This document shows, one piece after another, positions 1 to 10,885 of a stretch of 64,000 nt of DNA. The notes under the pieces are model-generated. The model did no database searches. It saw only the letters and a program-made list of their open reading frames with translations, and had not been told where the DNA came from. The first letter of the stretch is position 1, and every line of letters begins with the position of its first letter. Both the position numbers and the translations under genes were made by a program. This stretch comes from Dryocosmus kuriphilus (Eukaryota; Arthropoda; Insecta; Hymenoptera; Cynipidae). Location of the stretch: assembly GCA_038277395.1 (NCBI GenBank), contig CM076191.1, forward strand, positions 176,374,552 to 176,438,551, written 5' to 3'.

Positions 1-149
1 ACTTAAAATTAATCGATATTAATATTTACTGCTATCAATGTATTCAACATTTATGAATACATTTTTATGTGCATTCGTAATTTAATGATAATAAAAATAA
101 ACTTACATATCTTCAATTTTATGTCCAAAAGTAGATATGCAATATTAAG

Positions 150-216
150 GCTTCTTGTTCGATCGCCGAAATTAAGCGGCCCTTGGCTTGGTAATGGTCG
201 GATGTCAGCCGCCGTA
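150..216 (+). pseudogene. 5S rRNA-derived fragment (5S pseudogene or head of a 5S-derived SINE)
   Basis: The stretch around 159-177 reads CGATCGCCGAAATTAAGC, which nearly matches the conserved internal block of animal 5S rRNA (CCGATCACCGAAATTAAGC). About 15 bases further on, a GGTCGGATG...GCCGCC stretch corresponds to the GGATGGGTGACCGCC block (internal control region, box C). The 5' third and the 3' closing helix of a 5S gene are not recognisable, so this is not a functional gene. It is either a truncated pseudogene or the promoter head of a 5S-derived (SINE3-type) retroposon. The nearby AT-rich sequence (1-149 and 217-483) shows nothing else. Confidence 0.6.
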
Positions 217-483
217 CTCAGTATTACATTCTAATTTTCAATACCAGTAATACATGATTTTAAAAAGAAGAAAAACTTATTTTAAAACTTTCTTAGCGTT
301 TTTTCTGATCAAAAGAAGTGTTAACAATTTATTAGCAAATTAAATAAATACATACTTCCCAAAAATAAATAATTTCTGCAATTTTTTAAAACCCCATCAA
401 TTAAAATTGATTTTATATTAATTTAATTCAAAGTATTAAAATATTTTTTTATTTATTTCTATGACTCGTAATTATTATCATTG

Positions 484-600
484 GAGGCAGCGTGACTCAG
501 ACGGTAATGTGCCTTAATTATTTTTCATAGTACAAGAGTTGAGTAGCTACACTCTAATGGGTTCGAATCTCATTTTCGTGCAGAAATAAAAGAAAATACA
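484..600 (+). repeat. tRNA-derived SINE, family A (diverged copy)
   Basis: GGCAGCGTGACTCAGACGGT resembles a tRNA A box region. About 75 bases downstream, GGGTTCGAATCTCA is a good B box of an RNA polymerase III promoter. The same head (GGCAGC.TGGCT.AGATGG) recurs at 6300, 44046, 44573 (minus) and 45266, so this is a dispersed SINE and not a tRNA gene. The spacing between boxes is longer than in a tRNA, and no cloverleaf closes. Confidence 0.6.
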
Positions 601-659
601 ATTATATTTATCTGAGATGGCTGTGTGTCTGACTTTAAACTTTAAACTGTCTGACTTTA

Positions 660-1190
660 ATATTTCAATTAATTTTTTCCCCATTATTAAATGATTGAAT
701 CTTTGCAGTCCTTGTTATACAAAGGATTTTTAAAATAAAGAGGAAATGCGATAGTGCGATAACTCTTGAAAGAAAATTTTGTACTAATTGTTTGAGATAT
801 TACGGAAGTCTCGAGTAACATGAATTTTAAGTTTTCTTTCTATAGTCCTCTTTTTCCCCTATTGTATTTAGTCTCTCTCCCTTTCACATTGTGATATAAA
901 AATCTCCCTATATTTGTTGTGCTTGGTAATGGAAGAAGGAATTCGAAAGCGAGAAAGAGTGTTGTATTAACTAAAGAGTAAACTTTCTTTGAAAATTGAT
1001 AATACTTATATTTATTTCACTATGGAATAAATTTTTTCTTTGAATAAAAATTATCAAAAATATCTTAAAAATGGTTATAAACTTAAAATAACTTTATCAA
1101 TAATTGTAGTATCTTCAATATTTTAATAAAATTTACTTTAATATCAATATAAAAAATGTGAACCATCAAGTCAGAGCCTGACCAGATCCC
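660..1190. other. AT-rich unassigned DNA
   Basis: No coding frame, repeat family or RNA gene was recognised. A short CT-rich patch lies near 850-890. Confidence 0.5.
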
Positions 1191-1700
1191 GCCATTTGAA
1201 TTTCAAGACGGGTTTTTTTTCCTAATAATTGTTGTTAATACTAACAATACTGTAATAACTTACAATTTATTGCGAGTATTTACATGACTTGTGAAGAGAG
1301 ATATAGAGAATGTGTAATTTTAAGTAGGAGGGTAAAGTTCATGAATCAGTCATACTTCATGTAGCAAGAATATATGCAGTGGGTACATTATGAGTGGGAA
1401 TCAGGAGGATACGCAGAGATTGGGGGCCCCCTACGAAGCATTCTCTCTCGGTAATGGTCGTACCGGAAGTGAGATGACGCGTGACCCCAGACGGATGCAT
1501 TAGACGCACTTCCGGCAGAGCGACGCCCGGCGCCCTCGTTCGCCCGTGAAACTCAACCACCCATCCCGCCCATTTCGAATCTTTGAACGTAATCCCGTGA
1601 TTATAGCACGGCACACTGGCTCCGGAAAATATAGAACGCTTTTACATTCATTGTAAGCTATTACGTTACACAAAGTTCTAGTCAAATTCTAGGTCAACAT
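1191..1700. other. GC-richer single-copy-looking island
   Basis: The part from about 1390 to 1640 is clearly richer in G+C and CpG than its neighbours and has no copy elsewhere in the window. Short overlapping frames occur on the minus strand (up to 85 codons) but show no recognisable domain. It could be conserved non-coding DNA. I cannot assign a function. Confidence 0.35.
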
Positions 1701-1739
1701 CATTTTGCGATGTCAACATGTCAACTAATATTTCACAAA

Positions 1740-3086
1740 CTCTCTGACTTTGAATTAGTAAAAATTTTACTGACTGAATCAGTTAACTGAATTTTAACTG
1801 ATGAATCACTTATTTCATAATATTTACTAATATGTAAATAGTGAAAAAAATAGTTGATGGAATATAACTGAATCAAATCAGTTATTAATAACATTCTTCT
1901 TCTTGTATACATTAGTTTACACTCCCCTCCCTTTTACGGGTTTTGAGAGTCTGACAGAACAATTCCAAACAAATTTTACAACTTCCTTAGTCTCTCAAAA
2001 TCGCCCAGTGACCCCTAAGCAATATGGCCCTCGTCGACATGAAGCATCTCCCCCGAAAGATCACTGGCCTTTTTATGAGAACCCTACAGTTTAACGCGGG
2101 TTCCAAACCACGAGAGCCTCGGTAGAAGTACATAGAAAATTCCATTGGTACTCGGCTCAGGAATAAAACCCCGGACCTCTTGCTTAGAAGGCCGACGCGC
2201 TACCAAGTACCACCTGAGACACCGAGGCTCTTAGTTATTGATAATATAACTTCATGAATATTCAAATTATCGACCTTCAACTTCATCGATTTATCGATCA
2301 TTTTCAACAAGTATCGATTTAAAAAATACAAGAGGCAGCATGGCGACAACTGTGTGCAATGTTTAAATGTGTCAGTCGATTTAATTAATTGTTCGAAACT
2401 GACGCGTCTGAAGTTATTCTAACCTTACTTTGAAAAACACTTATAGGTACTAATATATTGATGCGAAACGTGCCATTTTGATTCATTTGGTTCTTCAGAT
2501 GAGGCTAAATTCCATTTAGCTAAAAGCATAATTGCTGAATTTCGATCTCTGCGAAGTGTATTTGTAGTATACGAGTTATATTTTTTGTACTCTAATCTCA
2601 ACTTAATTACTCAAACTTGTTGAATTTTACAGGACCATTACTTTGATTCAAAAACTAAATGTTCGTAGTTCGTAAAATCACGTCAATGTAATGCTAGAAA
2701 GAGTTTCCCTCCATCAGAGAAAAAATATCAACATAATAAGAAAGAAAATGAAAAATCTGCTAACTCTTTTTTTTCAATTACTTGGCGAGATAGAAAATTA
2801 ATTATTATTTGAGGCGAAAAATTTAACTACAAATGTACATTTTTAATTTATATTAATATTTTAATGTTATTATAACTTTATAATTGAAATAAGACGGAAA
2901 AATGTATGTGTAACATAATCTCTCAAAATTAACTGATTCATCAGCTGAACTCTCACTGTTCAATATTTTATCTTTATTTTTTATTATTTCTGTTTTACTA
3001 GTGGAATCAGTACATTTTTACTAATTATCAGGAACTGACTTCTAAACTGATAATCAGTTATATTTAACTAATTCAAAGTAAGAGAG
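1740..3086. mobile_element. Non-autonomous DNA transposon with about 20-bp TIRs and subterminal CAGTTA repeats
   Basis: The left end (1740-1760) reads CTCTCTGACTTTGAATTAGT. The right end (3067-3086), read on the minus strand, gives CTCTCTTACTTTGAATTAGT, one mismatch in 20. Inside both ends there are many short units around AACTGAT and ATCAGTTA, the subterminal repeat pattern typical of DNA transposons. No transposase frame is present. A clear target-site duplication was not seen, so superfamily is open. A tRNA-derived sequence (2108-2232) lies inside. Confidence 0.7.
2108..2232 (-). repeat. tRNA-derived SINE-like fragment inside the 1740-3086 element
   Basis: On the minus strand, TGGTAGCGCGTCGGCC is a strong tRNA A box. 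It is followed by an anticodon-like loop (CTTCTAA, which would be an Arg-TCT type) and a degraded B box (GGGGTTTTATTCC). The unit is bounded by a short inverted repeat (GAGCCTCGGT at about 2115 and ACCGAGGCTC at about 2223). The degraded B box and imperfect arms argue for a retroposed tRNA relic and not a working tRNA gene. Confidence 0.5.
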
Positions 3087-3097
3087 AATGTACCTAT

Positions 3098-4195
3098 ATA
3101 AAAAAAAATCTGCCCGCTTCGCGGGCACATTCTCATCGCGCGCTTCGCGCACGATACGTTATTTACGGCACTCGCGCTTCGCGCTCGATAATTACATTTC
3201 TTTAAAACACATTGTAGATTGGTAAAGTTTTTTTGTGATTTTCCAAATTTTCACCATACAGGATTTCGATTCTTAAAAGTAAAACGATGAGTCTTATAAA
3301 TAAATTGTGTAGCTCTTTCCAAGGTGAACAATTTTTCTTATTAATATTTTCTCATATCTTGCAAAGTTTTGCTGAAAAGTGGTTTTCTTTATACTTCATA
3401 ACATATTTCACGAATAACTCAAAAACTACGCATCTGCTCAAAAAAATGATAGAGAGCAAATTTGTAGACTTTTTTAAGGCGAACAACTTTGTTTATTATC
3501 ATTTTTCCGCATCTTGCATAGTTTGGCGGCAAATTTGAAAATCTTGATTTTTAATAACGTTTTATCGATTAAAAAAAAAAAACCGTGCATTTTACCAAAA
3601 AATGGTTACAACAAAATTTGTAGATACTTATGAATTGAACAACTTTGTTCTTTACCATTTTTTTGTATCTTGAATATTTTGGCGGAAAACCAGAGTCCTT
3701 TAATTTTAATAGCGTTTTCTTGATTAAAACAAAAACTGTTCATTTTATCAAAAAACGGTTAAGACAAAATTCGTAGATATTTTTGAGATAAACAATTTTA
3801 CTTTCCTACATTTTTTCTGTATCTCTCATAGTTTAGCCGGAAAATGGATTTTTTGATTTTGTGAAAACAGTTTTTGATGGATAAAACCATAACCGTTGGT
3901 CAAAAACCGCTGGTTAACGTACTCGTCCTTTCTTTTTACCCCTTAAAGAAGTGTACCAAAGTGCATTCCAATCCGATTAGTCCTTCGAAAGTTTTCGCGG
4001 TCACAGACGACGCCAACGACAACGACAACGACGACGACAACGACGATAACGACGACAACAGACAGACAGACACGGTCGTAAAAAACCGTTTTTTTTTTTT
4101 TCTGACTCAGGGTGTCTCAAAACGTGGAGATTTCATGAAATCCGCGAAAGTCAAATTTTACATAAATCTAATACCTTCTCTGATGAGAATGTAAT
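3098..4195 (+). repeat. Family H repeat, copy 1 (GCGC-hairpin element)
   Basis: The copy begins with a GC hairpin (TGCCCGCTTCGCGGGCA), then CACATTCTCATC and several GCGCTTCGCGC mini-hairpins. It continues with four diverged monomers of about 155 bp, anchored by TTGCATAGTTTGGCGG-like boxes near 3360, 3513, 3672 and 3826. It ends with a (GAC/AAC)n tract at about 4008-4065 and the terminus GATGAGAATGTAA. The two ends share ACATTCTCATC in inverted orientation. Related copies occur at 9565, 10886 (minus), 12116, 12590, 31290 (minus), 52469 (minus), 58919 (minus), 60725 and 62030 (minus). The family is not one I can name. Confidence 0.75.
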
Positions 4196-4718
4196 ATGTA
4201 CTTTGTATTTTATTTAGTGAAATATTGTTTGAAACTTACAGATTTTCAATTATAAAAATTTTAATGTAGAAAGAGAAATGAAGAGGAGGAAAGAAAAGGA
4301 AATAAAAGACACGTGCGAGTCGATTCCTTTTAGCTTTCTTCTATCAATTCGCAAAAGCAGAGGAAATGAAATCTTTCTGAAATACGTTCATCCGACGCTT
4401 GTCCCTTTATTAGATCAGCATTACTCTCAACTTGGAGTGCTTCGTGGTCGAGCAATATATCTACATTTTCTGCATTTCGAGTAGGCACCTTTTTAAAATG
4501 CCCTCTAGATAAAAAAACATTTGTAAAGTTGATTTATCTCTGATTTATCTCTGAATATTTATCTCTGTCATAAAACTGTAAAAATAAGTAAGTCAGTATT
4601 GAAAAAAAAAAACTAAAAAATTAATTATACCCTACGAAACAAAATTTGGAAACCTAATTACTGTTACAACTATATAAGTTGCAACTATTGCAAACTTATC
4701 CAATTTCTTTAAACAATT
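4196..4718. other. Unassigned sequence
   Basis: A purine-rich patch near 4270-4300 opens a 68-codon frame (4278-4484) with no recognisable domain. Nothing else is supported. Confidence 0.4.
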
Positions 4719-6186
4719 CCCAGTCAGACATTGCCAGTGGCCAGCCGATCGTAACAATTGGACCAATATTGGCCCACCTTCGGCACACGACGGCTGTCAG
4801 CCGGCTTTGAGACAATATCGGCAGGACAAATGGTCCAAAGCTTGTCCAACTGTCAGAGCGAGCATCGAGCCAGAGCTGGCACCCAACATTAAGCTAATTT
4901 TGGCATAAAAAATGGACCGGCGTTTGCCCGACTCTCAGACCAAGTATCAAGTCAGAGCTGGCAGCCAACATTGGACTTTTTTTGGCATAAAAAACGGACC
5001 AACGCTTGCTCGACTGTCAGACTGAGCATTAAGCCACAGCGAGCAGCCAATATTGGGCCTGTTTTGGCGTAACAAACGGACCAACGCTTGCCCGACTTTT
5101 AGACCTATGGTTAAGCCAAAGCTGGTAGCCAATGACATGAGAATAATTTTAAAATAAGTAATATATTTAAAATTAAATTATCAAAATTTAATATTCTTGA
5201 AATTTCCGACATTATAAAACTCTGGAAATTTAAAATTCCCAAAACCATGAAACTCTTGAATTGTTAAATTATCGATATTATATAATATTATAACACCAAA
5301 TTTCTTTTTTCGGGTGTTTTATAACTTAGGAAATTTTGTAATTTCAAATATTTTAAATTTCAAGAACTGTATAAATTTGTGAATTTAACATTTGTGTAGT
5401 TTTGTAATGTTGAGAATAATGGATTTTTTAAATTATAATTAAATTTACAAATACATAAAAATTTCATAATTTTATACTTAAAAAAGCATTCTTTCATTAC
5501 AAAAGGATAAATTTTGAACCCATAAATTATTCAAATCTCTAAAGCCGAAATTTTTGATGAAATGGGTCATAAACATTTGTCAAACGGCCTTGCAGCAGTA
5601 CCTTATTTGTTCGATTTTTTCCCGTGTAAGCCATGTTAAGTTAGCCGTGAGGCTTTAGGCGTTAGGAAGGTTAGGAGTAGGAATTAGGAATGCGAATGAG
5701 GGGGTGTTCGTCGATCCCGATGCGAATAAAAAAATTTTAAGAGCGTGCGATTATAATTAGTGTAAATGTAAATAAGTGATTGTGTACATTAAATAGTGAA
5801 TAATTGTTTACTTAAATATGTTAACAGAATAGAGTATTAAAATAATAATAACATGAAATATATTTTTTTAGCCCAAGCCTAAAAACTAGGATGTGGAATT
5901 AGGGATTATTGTTTTTCCCATAAATATACACTTCATTCTTAATTATTTAAGGTTCTCTATAATAGGTAGGTTATATTGGTTGTCAACGGTGGCCCAATGC
6001 TGGCAACCGTTATATCGGTTACCAATAGTGGCCCAATGCTGGTGCCGTTATATCGGTTGCCAACGTTGGGCCAATGATTTTCCACGTTATCATCCCCAAC
6101 TCTTGACCAGCAGTCGGCTACCGACAGTCGGCAAACGGCAACCGATGCTGGACCATTGTTGGACCAGTTGTAAAATTCTGACTGGG
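4719..6186. mobile_element. Non-autonomous DNA transposon, CCCAGTCAGA termini, with subterminal tandem arrays
   Basis: The left end CCCAGTCAGA (4719-4728) is matched exactly by TCTGACTGGG at 6177-6186. The left subterminal part (about 4740-5135) holds four imperfect repeats of about 85 bp built on TTGGCATAAAAAACGGACC, GCTTGCCCGACT and AGCCAGAGCTGGCAGCCAA. The right subterminal part (about 5970-6170) holds repeats of GGTTGCCAA and GGCCCAATGCTGG. The middle is AT-rich and non-coding. The 50901-51814 element has related termini, which suggests one superfamily. Confidence 0.75.
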
Positions 6187-6299
6187 TTTGGATGGCATAT
6201 ATATTTAAATTTTATTCATCACTTAGCCTTGAGTATTTTGTAATAAAATTAACTCGCCGTAAACACGATAATTATTCTGGTTGCATTTGTTATCATTAG

Positions 6300-6435
6300 A
6301 GGCAGTCTGGTTCAGATGATAGCATGCTTGAATTTCAGTACGTGAATCGACATCCCAATGCTGAGAAATGAAATAAAATACAGCAATGTCTCTCAGAGAT
6401 TGTGGTGTGACTTCAAACTCTATATAAAGTAATAA
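6300..6435 (+). repeat. tRNA-derived SINE, family A (diverged copy)
   Basis: GAGGCAGTCTGGTTCAGATG followed by ATAGCATGCTTGAATTTCAG aligns with the head of the family A copies at 44573 (minus) and 45266. The B box is weak (GTGAATCGACATCCCA). No tRNA fold closes. Confidence 0.55.
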
Positions 6436-7259
6436 TTGATAAATACTCATGGATAATTGTCTAGAGCATCTATACAATTTTTTAAAATTTTACAAAAATA
6501 ATCTACAAACTTTGTAATATTTCGTTACTTTTATAAACTATTTTCAATTCTTTACACCACATTACCAACCTATACCAAATAAAATTTTCCTAAAGTAACC
6601 CACATCAAAAATAACCGATTGTAAATGTCAAAACCTTCACACTTCGAATACTGAAACATTACTGGACAGGCGTTGTTTCAGACATATTCACAAAACGCTT
6701 TTTTGTCCACATTAACCTTTGAAACGTTCTTCCGGGACAAAGAGTAACTCCGCATACTTATCGTGCACGTCATCCCAGCAAAAATAAATTTACTTTGTCA
6801 AATCCAGAGGCATTTCTGCGAATAACTTGAAAGTCGTCTATCTGAAAATGTAAAAACAAAAAAACAAAAAAACGAGGAATCTCGTGTCATTTCCAGCAAG
6901 GCGATTCGACATTTCGCTATGCGTGTTGCGGAGTCGATAATTGATATATGCACAGACACTTCGCCGGTCCTCTCGTGTTATGAGGAGATAGTAGAGGAAA
7001 CATTGCGCGCAAATATGACACATCTGCACGGGGCTCGGAAAATGCTAAAACAAGGGGTGAAAAAGCAGGAAATATCTCCTAAAATATTCATGAAACAACC
7101 TCATTGAAAATATATAGTACAGTGTGTCTACACAGATACATGGTCATTCAGAAAGTATCATTTTTTCGTTGGAGAATTCCAAATTCCAAATTATCAAATT
7201 ATCATATATATATATATGCTCTTACTCAGCGGTTATTAGTCCATTACAAAAACACAGAA
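6436..7259. other. Unassigned sequence
   Basis: It is AT-rich with short overlapping frames near 6838-7107. No family, domain or repeat was recognised. Confidence 0.4.
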
Positions 7260-7267
7260 AAAAACGA

Positions 7268-7440
7268 AAGATAAAGATGACATGGATTCTAGGAGAAAGA
7301 TTCGCTGCAACAGAAATTAACCTTGCCGGTGAAACTTTACATGAAACGGAGATAATTTCTTATTTTTCATCTAATGTGGAGGAAAAAGTTTCGTCTGCTA
7401 CTTCAATAACAGCAGTTCAAAAAACAGCAAAGTATAAATA
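7268..7440 (+). pseudogene. Unrecognised coding-like fragment (left arm)
   Basis: The frame ends KTAKYK-stop, and after the stop it continues as KRARNKDSIPSKTLRLF. That peptide is repeated on the minus strand in the right arm (RNKDSIPSKTLELF). Agreement at the amino-acid level between two diverged inverted arms is the only sign of coding origin. I recognise no family, and the in-frame stop marks it as broken. The remaining residues are rich in K, S and T with no membrane segment or signal peptide. Confidence 0.3.
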
Positions 7441-8251
7441 AAAGCGTGCTAGAAATAAGGATAGCATACCTTCAAAAACATTGCGCCTATTTATATTTTA
7501 TTTAAACATCATTATTTTTATTGTTCACGAATTAAAATATCTTTTTTGGCAGTGATAATAAAGTAGTCGACAGCCATGGTTCATAAGACTGAGATGGGAA
7601 AATTTCCGCCTTGAAGGTTTCGAGTTAAGTCGGTATTGCAGTCTCATATGAAAACTACTGGAGAAATTGAATCAAATTTAAAGTTCCTGAAATTTAATAA
7701 AATTTGTCAAAAACAAAATTACATGTTTAGTTGTAGGATGCTTCTTCACACAGCAAAATTTCGGATCAAAAAAATCTTTTTCAACGAATTTCAACTTCTA
7801 TTTAGATTCTTCCAAATTTGTATAATTTTTCCAGTTTATTTTCAAACCAAAAAAAAAAAAAGTCGGGAATAACGAATTTTTTTATCAAATTTTAATAATT
7901 AAAAATTAATTAAATGAATATTGATTTATAATGAAAAATTGAAATTGCAACTCTTAATTTTCATTGTTAAATAAAATTGAAAATATTTTCGATTCAGTCA
8001 ATGTTGAGGAAAACTGCAATTACAAATCTGAGCGTTTAGAAAACGTAATTTCTCACTCGAATTAAAATAAAAATTAGGTCCTAATGAAATTTCAAATCAT
8101 TTTTTTTTTCGAAAAAGTTCAGTGATTTTAAGTTTGAAATTCATGTTATTATTTTTGCTGCTTCTAGTCATCCTGAATAATTGGTAATATTTTTATTTTT
8201 ATTATATTTTATTAGATATATTGTTTGTATTACATTATCAGAATTTTCTTG

Positions 8252-8590
8252 TTACGTTGTGGTACCGGAACCGACATCCATTGCTGATAACATATTATAC
8301 TGTATTGCATGAATGACAAATTTGATAGAATTTATATTATTCGCAAGATATTTTAAACGCAAGAGTGCCAGAAGAAGAAGTTCTTGGTAAAAACCAATGG
8401 CGAAGCTATTTTCTTTTGCAACAGTGCATTCATTGGCCGCTCCTAGAGCATCGTGGTGCAGTCTTGAAAGATGGCTATACATGGATTGTTGATGTGTCAC
8501 TTGCGTTAAGTTTAATTATTTTTAAAATGATATTTAAATAGCTCCAATGTTTTAGAAGGTATGCTATCCTTATTTCTAGTCCAATTTAAA
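8252..8590 (-). pseudogene. Unrecognised coding-like fragment (right arm)
   Basis: On the minus strand the peptide RNKDSIPSKTLELF is followed by a stop. After it comes a separate 82-codon frame (8500 to 8252) containing ANECTVAKENSFAIGFYQEL and a Leu-rich stretch LLLLALLRLKYL. The composition is more protein-like than most frames in the window, and the partner peptide in the left arm supports coding origin. No domain could be named. It could be part of the accessory gene of a DNA transposon or an unrelated captured exon. Confidence 0.3.
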
Positions 8591-8650
8591 TGATTTAATG
8601 GTTGTTTTTCGCATTGCTATTGACGGCGTAGCAGAAGACACTTTTTATTC

Positions 8651-9564
8651 TATCTCGGAATAAACATTCGCTAAAGAGAACGTAAATTTTAACCGCGCTA
8701 AATTTTACCTGCAACAAAAGTTAAATTTAGTTTTTTCTGTGAATGTATGCAACAAAAACACACTTTAGTAAGAAGCAAAATCAATATCGAAACAATTTAT
8801 TTAAATTATATATAAATTCAAATAAATTACATTTATTTTCGCCCTTTTTTTTATCAAAACTGACACGCTCTGTGGAAATACCCATATACACTCCCGAACA
8901 TATCTTTTTTTTTTAACCGTGCACCGTACATTTCCGGTATCGAGGCATCGGTCCTCGTTTACGCCGAGAAGCGCTCCAGAGACAAGCTTTGTTTTCAACA
9001 TTTACTCATACTTCTATATGACGTCACATACTTATTCACGTCACTCGTCGATGTGAAAAACGACGAGAAAACCTTTTCGCACATTAACGAGAGAAGAAAA
9101 ATGGATGTCACGCTTTAATATCTTTGTTTTCGAATGCTGATGCTACCGTTTAATGCTGCAGATAATGAAATGTGATATGCACTGCTGGGATTGGAAAGTA
9201 TAAATTGAAAAAATATGCACCTTGTCATATGATATGCAAAAAGTATAAATAATAATCGGAGAAAATGTAGGCGATGGACTCAAAATGAATTAATGAACGT
9301 GAAAATAAAAAATTGTGCACTTGGTATGAAAATATGCATATTTTGTCAGAAACACATTTTCAAAATGACATAGGGATAGACAACTTTTCTTAAAGATTTC
9401 CAAATAGTTGGCCTGCCACTATTTCAACATACAGGTTTTGTAAAAGCATATCAGATATTTTTCTTTGACATAGAAAAAGTTCGTATCAAAAGAAACTTGA
9501 GTAACAAATTGTGTATTTTTGAAATTTTGTTTCTGAACAACCAACCTGCAGGGAGTAAAACGAG
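8651..9564. other. Unassigned AT-rich sequence
   Basis: Two diverged lines near 9180-9350 repeat the theme TATGCA and GTATAAAT. No gene or element is supported. Confidence 0.4.
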
Positions 9565-10840
9565 ATAAAAAAATCTGCCCGCTTTGTGGGCACATTCTCA
9601 TCGCGCGCAGCGCGCGCCGTGCTTCGCGCTCCGAAATTTTTGAACCTCGCGCTTCGCGCTCGGGTGTTTTTGGTTCTCGCACTTTTCAGAACACTTTTCG
9701 CAAGTTTTCAAAACACTTGATTTTAATGATATTATTAAATTTGAATTTTATTAAAAATTACAAAAGAAATTATTTTCCTTAAGGCTCTATCGCCCTTAAA
9801 GAATACATTCTCATCACGACACTCGCGATTCGCGCTCGACAATTAATTTTTTTTTTTAATCCATTGTAGATTGGTAAAGTTTTCTTTGTGATTTTCCAAA
9901 TTTTCCCAATGTAGGTTTCTATTCCTGAAAGTAAAACAATGAGCATTATAAATAAAATTTGTAGGCTTTTCCAAGGTGTAAAATTTTGCTCGTTCATATT
10001 TTCTCATATCTTGCATAATTTTGCCGTAAAGTAGATATCTTTATATTTAATAACATATTCCACGAATAACTCAAAAACTATGCGACCTTACAAAAAAATT
10101 ATAGAGAAAAATTTTGTAGATCTTATTGAGGTGAAACAATTTGTTTATTATCATTTCTTTCGCATCTTGCACAGTTTGGCGGAAAATTTGAATTTTTGAT
10201 TTTTTAATAGCGTTTTCTCGATTAAAAGCAAAACCGTGCATTTGACCAAAACACGGTAAAAAAAATTTGTAGATCGTTTTGAATTGAACAACAACTTTGT
10301 TTATTACCATTTTTTTGTATCGTGAATATTTTGGCGGGAAACCACAGTTTTTTATTTTTAACAACGTTTTCTTGATTAAAACAAAAACCGTGCATTTTAT
10401 CAAAAACGTTTAAGAACAAATGTGTAGATTTTTTTTAAGACGAACAATTTTGGTAATATGTGTATTTTGTGCATGTCGCATAGTTTAGCCGAAAAATCGA
10501 TTTCTTGATTTTGTAAAAACCTTTTTTGGTGGATAAAACCAGAACGGTTGGTCAAAAACCGCTGGTTAATGAACTCGTCGTCCTTTCTTTTTACGCCTTA
10601 AAGAAGTGCGCCAAAGCGCAGTCCAATCCGATAAGTCCTTCGAAAATTATCGCGTTCACAGACGACAACGACGAAGACAACGACGACGACAACGAAGACG
10701 ACAACGACGACAACAGACAGACAGACACCGTTGTAAAAACCGTTTTTTCTGACTCAGGGGGTTTCAAAACGTGGAGATTTGATGAAAACTGGAGGGGTCA
10801 AATTTTATATAAATCTAATACCTTCTCTGACGAGAATGTA
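9565..10840 (+). repeat. Family H repeat, copy 2 (long form)
   Basis: It starts with the terminal hairpin (TCTGCCCGCTTTGTGGGCA) and CACATTCTCATC, then GCGC mini-hairpins. Next comes an AT-rich spacer with CTTAAGGCTCTATCGCCCTT, a second TACATTCTCATC and another CGCGATTCGCGCTCG hairpin. Four internal monomers of about 155 bp follow, then the GAC/AAC tract (about 10660-10720) and the terminus GACGAGAATGTA. The internal second terminus suggests the long form is a composite, or that an inner element lies inside an outer one. Confidence 0.75.
10526..10738 (+). other. Short open frame conserved among family H copies (probably not coding)
   Basis: The translation begins MVDKTRTVGQKPLVNELV and runs through PLKKC-like and PISPSK-like blocks into an acidic Asp/Asn tract. 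The same frame is open in copy 1 (3874), copy 3 (10943-11173, minus) and the 52469 copy (minus). It is closed by stops or frameshifts in the 13210, 59200 and 61720 copies. Conservation is what shared repeat descent alone would give, so I do not call a gene. Confidence 0.2.
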
Positions 10841-10885
10841 ATTATATAAAATAATTTTCTAGATCTCTTTGATACAAACAACTTC

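Larger units (their letters stand above)
7260..8650. repeat. Inverted-repeat element with a shared short reading frame in both arms
   Basis: Sequence at 7380-7490 (plus) recurs inverted at about 8548-8650. The best block is CTAGAAATAAGGATAGCATA followed by CCTTC. Both arms also share an AAGTKTCKTCTGCTAC segment further out. The unit encloses about 1 kb of AT-rich DNA. It may be a degraded foldback or long-TIR transposon whose arms carry coding sequence. Confidence 0.55.

Noticed and set aside
2160..2222. tRNA-Arg(TCT) gene on the minus strand
   Set aside because: The A box is good but the B box is degraded and the acceptor stem does not pair. Kept as a SINE-like fragment only.
3120..3150. 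Bacterial contamination suggested by the terminator-like GC hairpin plus T run
   Set aside because: The same structure recurs in nine copies embedded in AT-rich animal DNA with mariners and SINEs.
5640..5690. Several TTAGG words, the insect telomere unit
   Set aside because: They are scattered and not in tandem register, so there is no case for an interstitial telomere.
10526..10849. Protein-coding gene for an acidic Asp/Asn-rich protein
   Set aside because: The acidic tract is the translation of a GAC/AAC microsatellite inside a family H repeat, and other copies are broken.
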